From: Hormoscilla sp. GM7CHS1pb
GTDB taxonomy: Bacteria; Cyanobacteriota; Cyanobacteriia; Cyanobacteriales; Desertifilaceae
NCBI GenBank assembly: GCA_014323675.1
Contig: JACONN010000003.1
Location: 248,001-312,000 of the forward strand
DNA: 64,000 bases
Direction of reading: 5' to 3'
Made by a program: the position numbers and the translations under genes. This document shows, piece by piece, positions 47,675 through 57,848 of the stretch (the first letter of the stretch is position 1; each line of letters starts with the position of its first letter). The notes below the pieces were generated by a model. It searched no databases and had not been told where the DNA came from. It saw nothing but the letters and a program-made list of their open reading frames with translations.

Positions 47675-47980
47675 ATGTTGCCGCCACAAGCAGAAAAAAA
47701 GATGCAAGCGTGGATCCGCAGTAGACATCTGATCAGTTCGGGCAATTTTTTTATATTGGAAACGGTAGAATATCCAACGGTAGAAAGATTTACAGAATGC
47801 GTGGATAGTTTAGGAGGAACTTTAATAACAGTCCAACCAATAGACAAAATCTGGATAGGAGATCATAGAAAAGTCATATTATATCAAGCGAAAGCGAGTT
47901 TACATACACCCCATCACGACTTAAAACAATACTGGTTCAAATATGGTGGTTTAAGGACAAGATTCGATCAACGTCGTTAA
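47675..47980 (+). CDS. cpeR: CpeR-like activator of phycoerythrin genes
   Basis: 101 residues: MLPPQAEKKMQAWIRSRHLI, NFFILETVEYPTVERFTECV, KASLHTPHHDLKQYWFKYGG. Its pattern fits CpeR, needed for green-light cpeBA transcription in Fremyella-type cyanobacteria. Position after cpeT is canonical (cpeCDESTR). The match is from memory but position and length agree. Confidence 0.75.
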   Translation: MLPPQAEKKMQAWIRSRHLISSGNFFILETVEYPTVERFTECVDSLGGTLITVQPIDKIWIGDHRKVILYQAKASLHTPHHDLKQYWFKYGGLRTRFDQRR

Positions 47981-48003
47981 CAAAAAAAGGGAGAAAAAAA
48001 GAA

Positions 48004-49794
48004 ATGTTCGGCAGTTTTATCAATCCGGTAATAACTAAAGCATCGGCATTAGGTGTAAGCTTGTTTGAAGAGACAGACCCGATCGAGCTGTGGCCGTCCA
48101 GTTCAGAAGCAGAACTGGAAACGGTGATTATGGCAGTATACCGGCAAGTGCTGGGGAATGCTCACGTGATGGAGAGCGAGCGGTTAACAATCCCGGAATC
48201 CCATCTGCGATCGGGGGATATAAGCGTCCGAGATTTTGTCCGGGAAGTGGCGCTATCGGAAATGTACCTCTCCCGGTTTTACGACAACTGTCCCCGCTAC
48301 CGCTCGATCGAGTTAAATTTCAAGCATTTGCTGGGTCGGGCCCCGGAAAGCTATGAAGAGATGTGTAATCACAGCAACATTTGGGATGAAGGTGGTTGGC
48401 AGGCAGAGATAGATTCCTATGTAGATAGTGAGGAATATCACGAGGCATTTGGGGAAAACAGAGTGCCGTTTTACCGGGGTTATAAAACTCAGACAGGCAA
48501 GCGGGTAGTTGGGTTTACCCATATATTCCAACTCTTGCGCGGTGCGGCCAGCAGCGATAAATCCAGTTTTGTGGGGACAAGGTCTCGGTTAAATCGGGCG
48601 ATCGTCACCAATAATCCCAGCGTGATGATTCCCCTTTCATCCTCCTATGGGCGACCGACTGATGTCAATAAACTACTAGCTGATGTCCTAAAGCTGAAGC
48701 AACCAGCAATCGCGCCACCAACAAGTCGGCCAAAAATCCGATCAGCGGAGGTAGAAATAGCTCAATCCTGGCAAGGTCAATATCAATCATGGGAAGATCC
48801 AGAGCCAGTAGAGCTATGGCCAGGCCGATCGGAAGCGGAAGTGGAAACGGTAATTCGGGCGGTATACCGGCAAGTGTTGGGGAATGCCCACGTGATGGAG
48901 AGTGAACGACTCACAGTCCCAGAATCACAGATAAAACTTGGGGAAATCAGCGTCCGTGAATTTGTCCGTCAGGTAGCCAAATCGGAGTTGTACAGGTCGC
49001 GGTTCTTCGAGAACTGCCCCCGCTACCGGGCGATCGAGTTAAATTTCAAGCATCTACTGGGTCGTGCCCCTGATGACTACTCGGAGACTTTCTATCACAG
49101 TAGCGTGCTGGATGCAGGGGGTTTTGAGGTGGAGATTGATTCCTATATCGATAGCGACGAGTACCAAAAGGCTTTTGGGGAAAACATAGTGCCGTTTTAC
49201 CGAGGCTACAAAACCCAGACAGGCAAAAGGCTGCTTGGGTTTACCAACATGTTCCAACTATTGCCCAGCGTTTCGACTAGCGATAAAGCGGGCTTATCAG
49301 GAAATCAACCTCGGCTGAATCGGGCCCTGATTTACAACAATCCTACAGGCAAAGCCCCTGTCACGGATATCAATGCCTTGCTAGCTGAGGTGCTCAAGCC
49401 GAAGATCGGGCCCCAAGAGACAGTAACAACAGCCGAACTGGCTAGCAAGCAAGCCTATCAAGCTTTGCAACGTCAGTGTTCCGAACAAGAAACGGTGATT
49501 GCGACTTTACAACAACAGTTGGCAGAATTACGGGCAACTGCTACCATCGGAGCAGCCCAATTAAACAAGTGGCAGTCTTATAGCCCTTACTCCAATGGCG
49601 GCACTGGTTTGACCATAGGCCGACAACCGACGACAACCGCCGCCCCACCAGAAAGTTATGAGGCTTTGCAACAGCAGTATGCAGTAGGGGAAGAGACGAT
49701 CGCCTCTTTACGGGAGCAAATCGCAGACCAGCAGCGCTTGGCCGCGATCGGATCGGCCCAATTGAATAAATGGCGCGCCCGTTCTTTTTCCTAG
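48004..49794 (+). CDS. Tandem PBS-linker-domain protein with coiled-coil tail
   Basis: 596 residues. Two full pfam00427 domains (about 22-180 and 267-430), each with ELWP...AEVETVI, YRQVLGNAHVMESERLT, NFKHLLGRAP and FYRGYKTQTGK. There is no CpcD domain. The C-terminus has two copies of a short coiled-coil unit ending TIGAAQLNKW and IGSAQLNKWR (about 480-525 and 550-596), which also ends the next protein. It may bridge or scaffold two PE hexamers at once. Tandem linkers are rare; Gloeobacter has multi-domain ones. Complete, last in the + operon. Confidence 0.9.
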   Translation: MFGSFINPVITKASALGVSLFEETDPIELWPSSSEAELETVIMAVYRQVLGNAHVMESERLTIPESHLRSGDISVRDFVREVALSEMYLSRFYDNCPRYRSIELNFKHLLGRAPESYEEMCNHSNIWDEGGWQAEIDSYVDSEEYHEAFGENRVPFYRGYKTQTGKRVVGFTHIFQLLRGAASSDKSSFVGTRSRLNRAIVTNNPSVMIPLSSSYGRPTDVNKLLADVLKLKQPAIAPPTSRPKIRSAEVEIAQSWQGQYQSWEDPEPVELWPGRSEAEVETVIRAVYRQVLGNAHVMESERLTVPESQIKLGEISVREFVRQVAKSELYRSRFFENCPRYRAIELNFKHLLGRAPDDYSETFYHSSVLDAGGFEVEIDSYIDSDEYQKAFGENIVPFYRGYKTQTGKRLLGFTNMFQLLPSVSTSDKAGLSGNQPRLNRALIYNNPTGKAPVTDINALLAEVLKPKIGPQETVTTAELASKQAYQALQRQCSEQETVIATLQQQLAELRATATIGAAQLNKWQSYSPYSNGGTGLTIGRQPTTTAAPPESYEALQQQYAVGEETIASLREQIADQQRLAAIGSAQLNKWRARSFS

Positions 49795-49808
49795 ATCGGT
49801 CTTTTATG

Positions 49809-49837
49809 AGCGGTCAGCAGTTTTTCCGCTGACCGCT
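49809..49837 (+). terminator. Terminator-like hairpin after the tandem linker
   Basis: AGCGGTCAGC (49809-49818) pairs perfectly with GCTGACCGCT (49828-49837). No T tract beyond the stem, but its position after the operon is suggestive. Confidence 0.65.
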
Positions 49838-50096
49838 AAGGAAAAATATATTTGGGAATGATACTAATAGCTAGTCCGAAGTCCGCAACAGCGCCGCGCT
49901 TTGTAGTAAATTACAAGCTGCGAGGCCTATAGCTACGCGAGATTCGGCTAGGATACCCGGATAACCAACAATCTCTGTATACTTCTGCAATTGTAAGTAG
50001 TCGAAGACAGATATAAGAGGAAAAGCAGAAAGGGACTTGTAGCAAGGACTTAGATAGGGTATACTAAAAAAAATAACAGAATTAGAGGTGGAGTCA

Positions 50097-52406
50097 ATGG
50101 CAAAGAAAAGCCGTGCAGTTCCGGCGTTATATTCAGAGATCAAGGTCAAGCTGGGGATTTCAATGACGCGCACAGGCAGAAAGTTGTTGACTAAGATGGC
50201 CGAAAAGGCGGATTTATCCCGCTCGGAAATGGTAGAGCAGATCGCAAGAGGGTGTATCTCGATCGAGAGTGCCTCGGCAAAAATGGCGATAATGCTAAAG
50301 GAGGCGGTTGAAAATCAAGCTCTAACAGATCCAGAAATAGAACAGCTGGGCATGGAGTTTCAGGTGGTCGATGGTGAATTGTCCAGTCCAGTGGAGGATG
50401 AGACAGGGTCTGAGGTGCAATTAGAAAGTTCTCAAGCACAAGCACAGTTGATTGTAGATTTACAACAACAGATAAAGGAGTTGGAAGCAGCTCTAGCAAA
50501 TAAGAATGAGGAGATGGTGCCGTTAGAAAATTATGAATCATTGCGGCAAGAGTCGGCAGCACAAGCAACTCAGATAGAGGAGTTAGAAACAAAGCTAGCA
50601 GAATGGTCAGATCGGGTGCCGCGCTCAGAATATGAAACATTGCAGCAGGAGGAGGCAGCACAAGCAAGTCAGATAGAAGAGTTGCACTCCAGGATAGAGG
50701 AATTGTCATCTCGGGTGCCAGTCTCAGAATATGAGTCATTGCAGGAGTCGTCAGCAGCATTATCAGAGGAGATCGCCTCCCTGAAAGCTCAACTGAAGGC
50801 ATCCGAGGAAATGATGGCCAGTCAGAAAGAGCGGACAGTGCCGTTAGAGGAATATGAGTCATTGCAGCAGGAGGAGGCAGCGCAAGCTAGTCAGATATTA
50901 GAGTTGCACTCCAGGATAGAGGAATTGTCATCTCGGGTGCCAGTCTCAGAATATGAGTCATTGCAGGAGTCGTCAGCAGCATTATCAGAGGAGATCGCCT
51001 CCCTGAAAGCTCAACTGAAGGCATCCGAGGAAATGATGGCCAGTCAGAAAGAGCGGACAGTGCCGTTAGAGGAATATGAGTCATTGCAGCAGGAGGAGGC
51101 AGCGCAAGCTAGTCAGATATTAGAGTTGCACTCCAGGATAGAGGAATTGTCATCTCGGGTGCCAGTCTCAGAATATGAGTCATTGCAGGAGTCGTCAGCA
51201 GTATTATCAGAGGAGATCGCCTCCCTGAAAGCACAGCTGAAGGCATCCGAGGAGATGATGGCCAGTCAGAAAGAGCGGACAGTGCCGTTAGAGGAATATG
51301 AGTCATTGCAGCAGGAGGAGGCAGCGCAAGCTAGTCAGATATTAGAGTTGCACTCCAGGATAGAGGAATTGTCATCTCGGGTGCCAGTCTCAGAATATGA
51401 GTCATTGCAGGAGTCGTCAGCAGTATTATCAGAGGAGATCGCCTCCCTGAAAGCACAGCTGAAGGCATCCGAGGAGATGATGGCCAGTCAGAAAGAGCGG
51501 ACAGTGCCGTTAGAGGAATATGAAACATTGCAGCAGGACTCGAAAGCACAAGCAAAGGCGGTAGCTTCCTTAGAACAACAGATAACGGATTTGCAACATC
51601 GCGTGCCGTTAGAGCAATATGAATCAGTGCGGCAGGACTCGGCAGCACAAGCAAAGGTGGTGGCAGAGTTACAACAACAGCTGAGTGAGTTGCAAGAACA
51701 TAGTATGGACGCAGAGAATGGGGAGACTGTGTCGTTACAGAGATATGAATCAGTCCGGCAAGAGTCGGAAGCAAAAGCAAAGGTGGTGGCAGAGTTACAA
51801 AAACAGATTAAGGAGTTGCTGCAAGAGCGCGTGCCGTTATCTACATATGAACATGTGCGGCAAAAAGTTGCAGAACAAGCAACTCAGATCGCTCGATTAG
51901 AAAAAAAGATTAGTCAATATCGGGTGCCCTTAAACAATTATGAAGCGTTGCACCAGGAGTCCCGATCGCAAGCAAGTCAGATGGCCCAGTTACAACAACA
52001 GATCCGCGAGCTGCAAGGACGGGTGCCATTAGAAAAATATGAATCTTTGCGGCAACAGTCGGAACAAAAAGAACGGGCGATCGCCGCAATGCAACAACAG
52101 ATTCGGTTATTGTCAGATCGGGTGCCCAAAGAGGAATATGAATCTTTGCGGCAGTCTACCGTTCCGGAAAAATCGGACAAACAAGCCAAGGTGGTGGCGC
52201 AACTGCAACAACAGCTTAACGGTTTGCAAGGTAATACAACTCAGACCAATGGAAATGGGCCGTTAGAGAGTTACGCATCTTTGCTACAGCAGTCTCAAGA
52301 ACAGGCAAAGTTGATTGCCACCCTACAGCAAAAAGTTGCCGATTTGCAGTCAACTGCCACAATTGGAGAAGCTCGTTTAAATAAGTGGCGTCAGCGCAAT
52401 TTTTAG
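50097..52406 (+). CDS. Long coiled-coil protein sharing a tail with the tandem linker
   Basis: 769 residues from ATG 50097 (AGAGGTGGAG upstream); an in-frame GTG at 50088 is also possible. Residues 1-55 (RAVPALYSEIKVKLGISMTR ... SRSEMVEQIARG) resemble a ribbon-helix-helix-like N-terminus common in cyanobacteria. The rest is coiled coil with four near-identical 74-residue units (VPVSEYESLQESSAALSEEI, SLKAQLKASEEMMAS). The C-terminus TIGEARLNKWR matches the tandem linker tail. No TM. It may be a scaffold or filament linked to phycobilisomes or a regulator; unknown. Confidence 0.85.
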   Translation: MAKKSRAVPALYSEIKVKLGISMTRTGRKLLTKMAEKADLSRSEMVEQIARGCISIESASAKMAIMLKEAVENQALTDPEIEQLGMEFQVVDGELSSPVEDETGSEVQLESSQAQAQLIVDLQQQIKELEAALANKNEEMVPLENYESLRQESAAQATQIEELETKLAEWSDRVPRSEYETLQQEEAAQASQIEELHSRIEELSSRVPVSEYESLQESSAALSEEIASLKAQLKASEEMMASQKERTVPLEEYESLQQEEAAQASQILELHSRIEELSSRVPVSEYESLQESSAALSEEIASLKAQLKASEEMMASQKERTVPLEEYESLQQEEAAQASQILELHSRIEELSSRVPVSEYESLQESSAVLSEEIASLKAQLKASEEMMASQKERTVPLEEYESLQQEEAAQASQILELHSRIEELSSRVPVSEYESLQESSAVLSEEIASLKAQLKASEEMMASQKERTVPLEEYETLQQDSKAQAKAVASLEQQITDLQHRVPLEQYESVRQDSAAQAKVVAELQQQLSELQEHSMDAENGETVSLQRYESVRQESEAKAKVVAELQKQIKELLQERVPLSTYEHVRQKVAEQATQIARLEKKISQYRVPLNNYEALHQESRSQASQMAQLQQQIRELQGRVPLEKYESLRQQSEQKERAIAAMQQQIRLLSDRVPKEEYESLRQSTVPEKSDKQAKVVAQLQQQLNGLQGNTTQTNGNGPLESYASLLQQSQEQAKLIATLQQKVADLQSTATIGEARLNKWRQRNF
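50700..51525 (+). repeat. 222-bp tandem repeat, about four copies
   Basis: Period 222 bp (74 codons), as shown by repeated landmarks at 50887, 51109 and 51331 and a partial first copy. Copies differ at a few third positions (for example GCA/GTA). Within the coiled-coil gene. Confidence 0.88.
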
Positions 52407-52588
52407 TCTGTCTAGCTCAATACTTCAAGGGATACAACCTGTCATTGCGAGGGGGGGAGTCCAAACTGACATTTTAGGGATCGTCGCTTGGATCCCCCCG
52501 TTAGCGTAGCGGCCCGACGCAGGAAGGGCTAGCAATCTCACCGACGACGCAATTCGTGCTCTTCATCTTATACGGGGCGGGGGGCGGT

Positions 52589-53203
52589 CTAGCTGGATGC
52601 TTTGGATTTAAAGTTGATAACTTGCTCTAGGCGAGATAAAGCACTGATAGCTGACTCCCGAATGTAGGGGTCAGCTGCTTCATTATTGGCAAGAGGGGAT
52701 AGCACTTCAGCAGCTTTAGAGTCTCCCAGGGATCCGAGGGCATTAATCACCGCGACTTGGAGAGCAATATCATCGATAGTCATTGCCTCGACGAGAATAT
52801 CCAAGGCGGGTGGACCCACAGTGCCCAGTGCGCCCACTGCGGAGATTTTTACTACTGGGTTGGGGTCTTTTAGGGCTGTTTGCAAACCCGCAAGGGCTTC
52901 TTTTGGGAAGTTCTCTTCGGGAAAATTGAGGGCGATCGCGGCCAGTGCTTTAGCGCAGCTAGCCCTGACTGTTTCATTATCACTGCTTGTCAGTTGTTCT
53001 ACCAATACCGGGACAGCATCCAAACCAATAAGACCCAAAGCTTGCACGGCTGCCCGCCGGTAGACCACATCTTCATCCGACAAAATTCCCATCAGTTGAG
53101 GAATAGTATCGGCAGTCCTTTCGGAGGCAATTTGGCGCATTGCTCTTTCTCGCAGTCTCGGATTCTTATGTTTCAGTTGTTGATACAAATCTTCTGCCGT
53201 CAT
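52589..53203 (-). CDS. cpeZ: Phycoerythrin chaperone/lyase CpeZ
   Basis: 204 residues of HEAT repeats: TAEDLYQQLKHKNPRLRERA, DEDVVYRRAAVQALGLIG, DPNPVVKISAVGALGTVG, ending YIRESAISALSRLEQVI. Length and start match CpeZ of freshwater PE producers. CpeZ aids CpeY in attaching phycoerythrobilin to CpeA Cys82. Its start abuts the previous stop (53205). Confidence 0.85.
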   Translation of the reverse strand: MTAEDLYQQLKHKNPRLRERAMRQIASERTADTIPQLMGILSDEDVVYRRAAVQALGLIGLDAVPVLVEQLTSSDNETVRASCAKALAAIALNFPEENFPKEALAGLQTALKDPNPVVKISAVGALGTVGPPALDILVEAMTIDDIALQVAVINALGSLGDSKAAEVLSPLANNEAADPYIRESAISALSRLEQVINFKSKASS

Positions 53204-53204
53204 A

Positions 53205-53651
53205 TTATTGTGAGGTAATTTGTGACTTTATCGTTCCAGAGTCATCGAAAACTCGCAAGAAGCTGTCTCCAGAGATTCGAGCGGGGAAGACAACCAGATT
53301 GTCAGCATTAGCGACTTTGGCTGAGGGAACCTTGAGCGCTTCTACTTGTTGCATACTATATACCACCTCTCCAAGATTCTGCGTCGGAGCCAACTGACCT
53401 TGGGCATTCATAAAACGCCAAGATACCGTTAGTTCCTGCACATTTGTGTTTATATTTGTTTGAGCACCTATATCAACAATATCAATAACAGAGTTGAGTT
53501 TATATTCGATAGACAGCAGAACTTGTGGTGATTTTGACACTCCTGAAAATCCCCTCTCTGTCTGAATTAAAGCTTCAACTTCTAGGAGACAGTTTACAGG
53601 AGTATCGGCGAGGTAAAGAGCTTCCAACTGGTTTGGCGTGTGGAAACCCAA
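53205..53651 (-). CDS. Unknown protein in the cpe cluster
   Basis: 148 residues: FHTPNQLEALYLADTPVNCL ... VEALKVPSAKVANADNLVVF. Predicted beta-rich, no signal peptide. It lies between the CpeS-like lyase (14 bp) and cpeZ (adjacent), so it is co-transcribed in the PE assembly cluster. I do not recognise it; a role in chromophore handling is only inference. Confidence 0.75.
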   Translation of the reverse strand: MGFHTPNQLEALYLADTPVNCLLEVEALIQTERGFSGVSKSPQVLLSIEYKLNSVIDIVDIGAQTNINTNVQELTVSWRFMNAQGQLAPTQNLGEVVYSMQQVEALKVPSAKVANADNLVVFPARISGDSFLRVFDDSGTIKSQITSQ

Positions 53652-53664
53652 CCTACGAATCTAA

Positions 53665-54240
53665 TCATTGAGTTGCTGAGGCTCTGGTACGATTGAAGGC
53701 AATCATCTCTTCTAAGGACGATCGCCCCACACAGCGGCGTTCCGAGCAATAGGCCATCAGGTTCACTCCATTCATCATCCTGACGCTACTGACGCGCACC
53801 CGAAAATCATCGGTGAGAAACCAGCAGCGTTCCTGACCTTGGTTTCTTTCATATTCAGTGTCGATCGTCAATATCCCATCCGGGGCAAAATAGTATCGAC
53901 CCACTACTGGAATGCCTTCCACATAGCCACGGTTACGCAGGAAGAACCCCGTGCGACTATTCTCAGGATCGGGAATGTCAACCAGAATTGCGGCATAATT
54001 GGGGTTAGGTTCAGTTAAGTCTAGGTTGTCCTGCCAGCCAAAACTCGCACCACCAGCAGCTCTAGCTAGATCCACATTTTGATCTGCGCAAATTTGCTTG
54101 ACTCTGGAGTCATCCCGATCGAACACTTGAATAATCAGATTAGATTTCCCTGACTCATCCGCCATAGAGTCAAAGTGATGGACTGTGCGCTCGGAAAACC
54201 AGATTCCTTCACTTTTTCTAAAGAAATCCATCATGGTCAT
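53665..54240 (-). CDS. CpeS/CpcS-family bilin lyase
   Basis: 191 residues from ATG 54240 (MTMMDFFRKSEGIWFSERTV HH). Features: SNLIIQVFDRDD, AAGGASFGWQDNLD, VVGRYYFAPDGILTIDTEYE, ERCWFLTDDFRVRVSSVRMM. It is a lipocalin-fold lyase, likely CpeU/CpcS-III-like in a PE context. First gene of the minus cluster with cpeZ. Confidence 0.88.
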   Translation of the reverse strand: MTMMDFFRKSEGIWFSERTVHHFDSMADESGKSNLIIQVFDRDDSRVKQICADQNVDLARAAGGASFGWQDNLDLTEPNPNYAAILVDIPDPENSRTGFFLRNRGYVEGIPVVGRYYFAPDGILTIDTEYERNQGQERCWFLTDDFRVRVSSVRMMNGVNLMAYCSERRCVGRSSLEEMIAFNRTRASATQ

Positions 54241-54286
54241 TGGCGGTGTTAGCAGCATAGTTGATTGTTAGTTGTCAGTGGGCAAT

Positions 54287-54312
54287 TTGTAGGGCGGGCG
54301 TCTCGCCTGCCC
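54287..54312. repeat. Dispersed GGGCGGGCGTCTCGCC repeat
   Basis: GGGCGGGCGTCTCGCCTGCC in reverse orientation to the tandem copies at 3252-3303. Intergenic between the lyase and the pentapeptide gene. Confidence 0.75.
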
Positions 54313-54377
54313 GTCAGAAGGCGAAGGCATGTTAACCTATAATTTACTCAATATACCAATCTTAAGCCGTGCAGTCA

Positions 54378-55223
54378 ATGGAAAAGAGCGATCGCACCGG
54401 GTCGAATGTAACTCCTGCCGAGATGATATCAGCCCTCAAACCAGGTGCCAATCTTGCTGGTGCTGACTTAGAGGGGATGGAGTTGATGAGGATGGATTTA
54501 TCCGGTGTAGATTTGAGCAAAGCGAATCTACACAAAGCTAACCTAATTGGAGCTAACCTGAGTGGGGCCAACCTGTCTGAGGCGAACCTCAGGGGTGCGG
54601 ATCTCAGAGGGGCCAACCTGCGCGCAGCTCACCTGAGTGGGGCCGACTTGCAAGAGACTTTCTTAAACCGGGCCCAATTGCAGCAGGTCAATCTGACCGG
54701 TGCTAATCTAGAACTCGCCAAGCTGCAACTAGCTTACTACGATCGCGAGACAATTTGGCCAGAAGGATTTGCTTATAAAAGTTCTGGAGCAGTGGGTCCA
54801 AAAGCCAATCTACCTGGGGCTTTTCTGAACACGGCCCATCTTCGGGGAGTAGATCTGCGAGGTGCTAACCTGCGGGGTGCTTACTTGAGTGGAGCTGATT
54901 TGACTGGAGCTAATTTAGAGGGAGCGGCATTGAGTGGGGCCAACCTCCAGAAAGCCTATCTTACAGGAGCTTGCTTGCGCTCTGCTCGATTAAATGGTGC
55001 TGAGTTGCAGTTTGCCGATCTGCGGGCTGCTGACTTGACTGGAGCCAGTTTAGAACATATACAGAGCATCGCTGGGGCTGATTTTACCCTGGCTCAAGGA
55101 CTGAGTGAGTCCGATCGGGCCATGCTTTGCGCCCATCCAGGGCAAGAGTTGGGCACTTGGAATCCTTTCACTCGCAATAATACTGCCCAGAGTCTCGGCT
55201 GTTCCCCGATCGCTGACAAATGA
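54378..55223 (+). CDS. Pentapeptide-repeat protein
   Basis: 281 residues from ATG 54378 (an upstream GTG at 54369 would add three). Most of residues 25-260 are A(D/N)LxG repeats (LSGANLSEANLRGADLRGAN), broken by a short loop (YYDRETIWPEGFAYKSSG) that is common in cyanobacterial members. Right-handed quadrilateral helix; role unknown. Lies between the cpe lyase cluster and cpeBA. Confidence 0.92.
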   Translation: MEKSDRTGSNVTPAEMISALKPGANLAGADLEGMELMRMDLSGVDLSKANLHKANLIGANLSGANLSEANLRGADLRGANLRAAHLSGADLQETFLNRAQLQQVNLTGANLELAKLQLAYYDRETIWPEGFAYKSSGAVGPKANLPGAFLNTAHLRGVDLRGANLRGAYLSGADLTGANLEGAALSGANLQKAYLTGACLRSARLNGAELQFADLRAADLTGASLEHIQSIAGADFTLAQGLSESDRAMLCAHPGQELGTWNPFTRNNTAQSLGCSPIADK

Positions 55224-55339
55224 ACAACAACCATGAGGGGACTCCCGAGCAAATAGCTTTACCACAGCAGGCAAAGCCACTTGGCTAAGAGACCCCTCAT
55301 TTTGAAAGAGTATTAAACTCGATGATACGTTAAATCTGA

Positions 55340-56442
<1,103 letters not shown>

Positions 56443-56704
56443 TTAGATCTCCTTATAATAACAAGGACCGTTAGTTTGGACTGGTCGGTCAGTGCTTGAC
56501 CAACCTGCAACCGAAGATAAGGAATCAGGATACCCCTGTCTATTTTATGAGAAACAAAGTCACAAAACTTAAAATAATCCGTGCCGACCCGATCTCACCT
56601 AACCAGTTCGTAGTGCTGCCCAGAAGGAGAAGATCGTAGAATCACTCGCGATCGAAGATCCCCTCGTTCCCAGGCAGAACCTGGGAACGAAAATCTAGAG
56701 GATC

Positions 56705-56826
56705 TGGCTCCCCGCCCGGATCTGAGGGTCTCCTCGCCCGGATCTGAGGGTCTTCCCGCCCGGATCTGAGGGTCTCCCCGCCCGGATCTGAGGGTCTCCC
56801 CGCCCGGGTCTGAGGGTCTCCCCGCC
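56705..56826. repeat. 22-bp tandem array (CCCGCCCGGATCTGAGGGTC)
   Basis: Five or six units of CCCGCCCGGATCTGAGGGTC plus TC, with single-base changes. A related array in the opposite orientation sits at 57475-57555. A GTTCCCAGGC-type copy is at 56663-56690. Confidence 0.85.
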
Positions 56827-56848
56827 TTTGCTGATGATAGTGACAAAA

Positions 56849-57110
56849 ATGATGTTTCCATTAATTCCCGTCCCTAACAAACAGAGACGCTAACAGAGCT
56901 CCTAAACCTAGGCGCTGACTATCTAGGTATACTGGTTCTAATCTGACTGATGTTTCCATTAATTCCCGTCCCCACAGAGACGCTAACAGAGATCCTAGAC
57001 CTATATACTATCCCTTGTCAAGCATAGAGGTCAGAATTAATTATTTTTTAATGATTGTTATCCCTTGTCAAGCATAGAGGTCAGAATTAATTATTTTTTA
57101 ATGATTATTA
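56849..57110. repeat. Two pairs of direct repeats
   Basis: TGATGTTTCCATTAATTCCC with GTCCC and CAGAGACGCTAACAGAG is present at about 56849 and 56946. A 51-bp unit (ATCCCTTGTCAAGCATAGAG onward, with AATTAATTATTTTTTAATGA) is tandemly repeated at about 57009 and 57060. No gene. The whole stretch 56443-57848 is otherwise without convincing CDS. Confidence 0.8.
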
Positions 57111-57474
57111 GCAAAAATTCCCCTGAGTTATGTTTTAATGGTAGTCATTATGTACAGGAGAGCGCCGTGCGATTCCCTCAAGGTCGCTAGTGCGCGTCCA
57201 TTCACAAATAAGACAGGAGAAAACAGACAATGTGGGTGCATCCCAGTTTTGCAATCGGTAAAAATACTCAGGAGACAAGCGGTCACGTTCGGTGGCAGTA
57301 TGATTAGTCGTCCTCCCACCCCCGGGAGGAGAGGAATCTGGTCGGGTTTCTCATCAACCTAGGGCCGCTGAGCTTTTTGTTGCTGGTGTTTGCTGGAGGA
57401 GGGGGGGCACCAAACCTGTTTCTTGCCACTGCCAAGCCCTCGAAACTTGCTTGACGAAAAAAAGCTCGCTTGCC

Positions 57475-57555
57475 CCAGCGGGGAGACTATCAGATCCGGG
57501 CGGGGAGACTATCAGACTCGGGCGAGGAGGCTATCAGACCCGGGCGGGGAGACCG
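57475..57555. repeat. Inverted relative of the 22-bp array
   Basis: GGGGAGACTATCAGATCCGG, GGGGAGACTATCAGACTCGG and similar units are the reverse complement pattern of the array at 56705-56826. A short TEKYW-like coding echo at 57588 (ACCGAGAAGTATTGG) repeats within the sigma gene at 58909. Confidence 0.75.
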
Positions 57556-57848
57556 GGAGCGTGCGAAAAATCGCTCCGGACAGGTTGTTAACCGAGAAGT
57601 ATTGGGATGGATGTCCCGAGGACTTGCACCAAGGCCTTGGCAGATATATCTCCCGGCCTATGTCATTGAGGATGCGTGGCTATCTCTGTGGTATGAAAAA
57701 AAAGTCAGAAAAGCTAGGGGCATAACGTCTATAGTATGAGAAGGCTTTTGCTGTGGCTCTTTGGAGCAGATGTAGCCGAGCGCATTTTCTCGGGCCCTAC
57801 CGGCCATAAGGGAAATACAGATAGCGTTTTGACAAAAATAGGGGTGAC

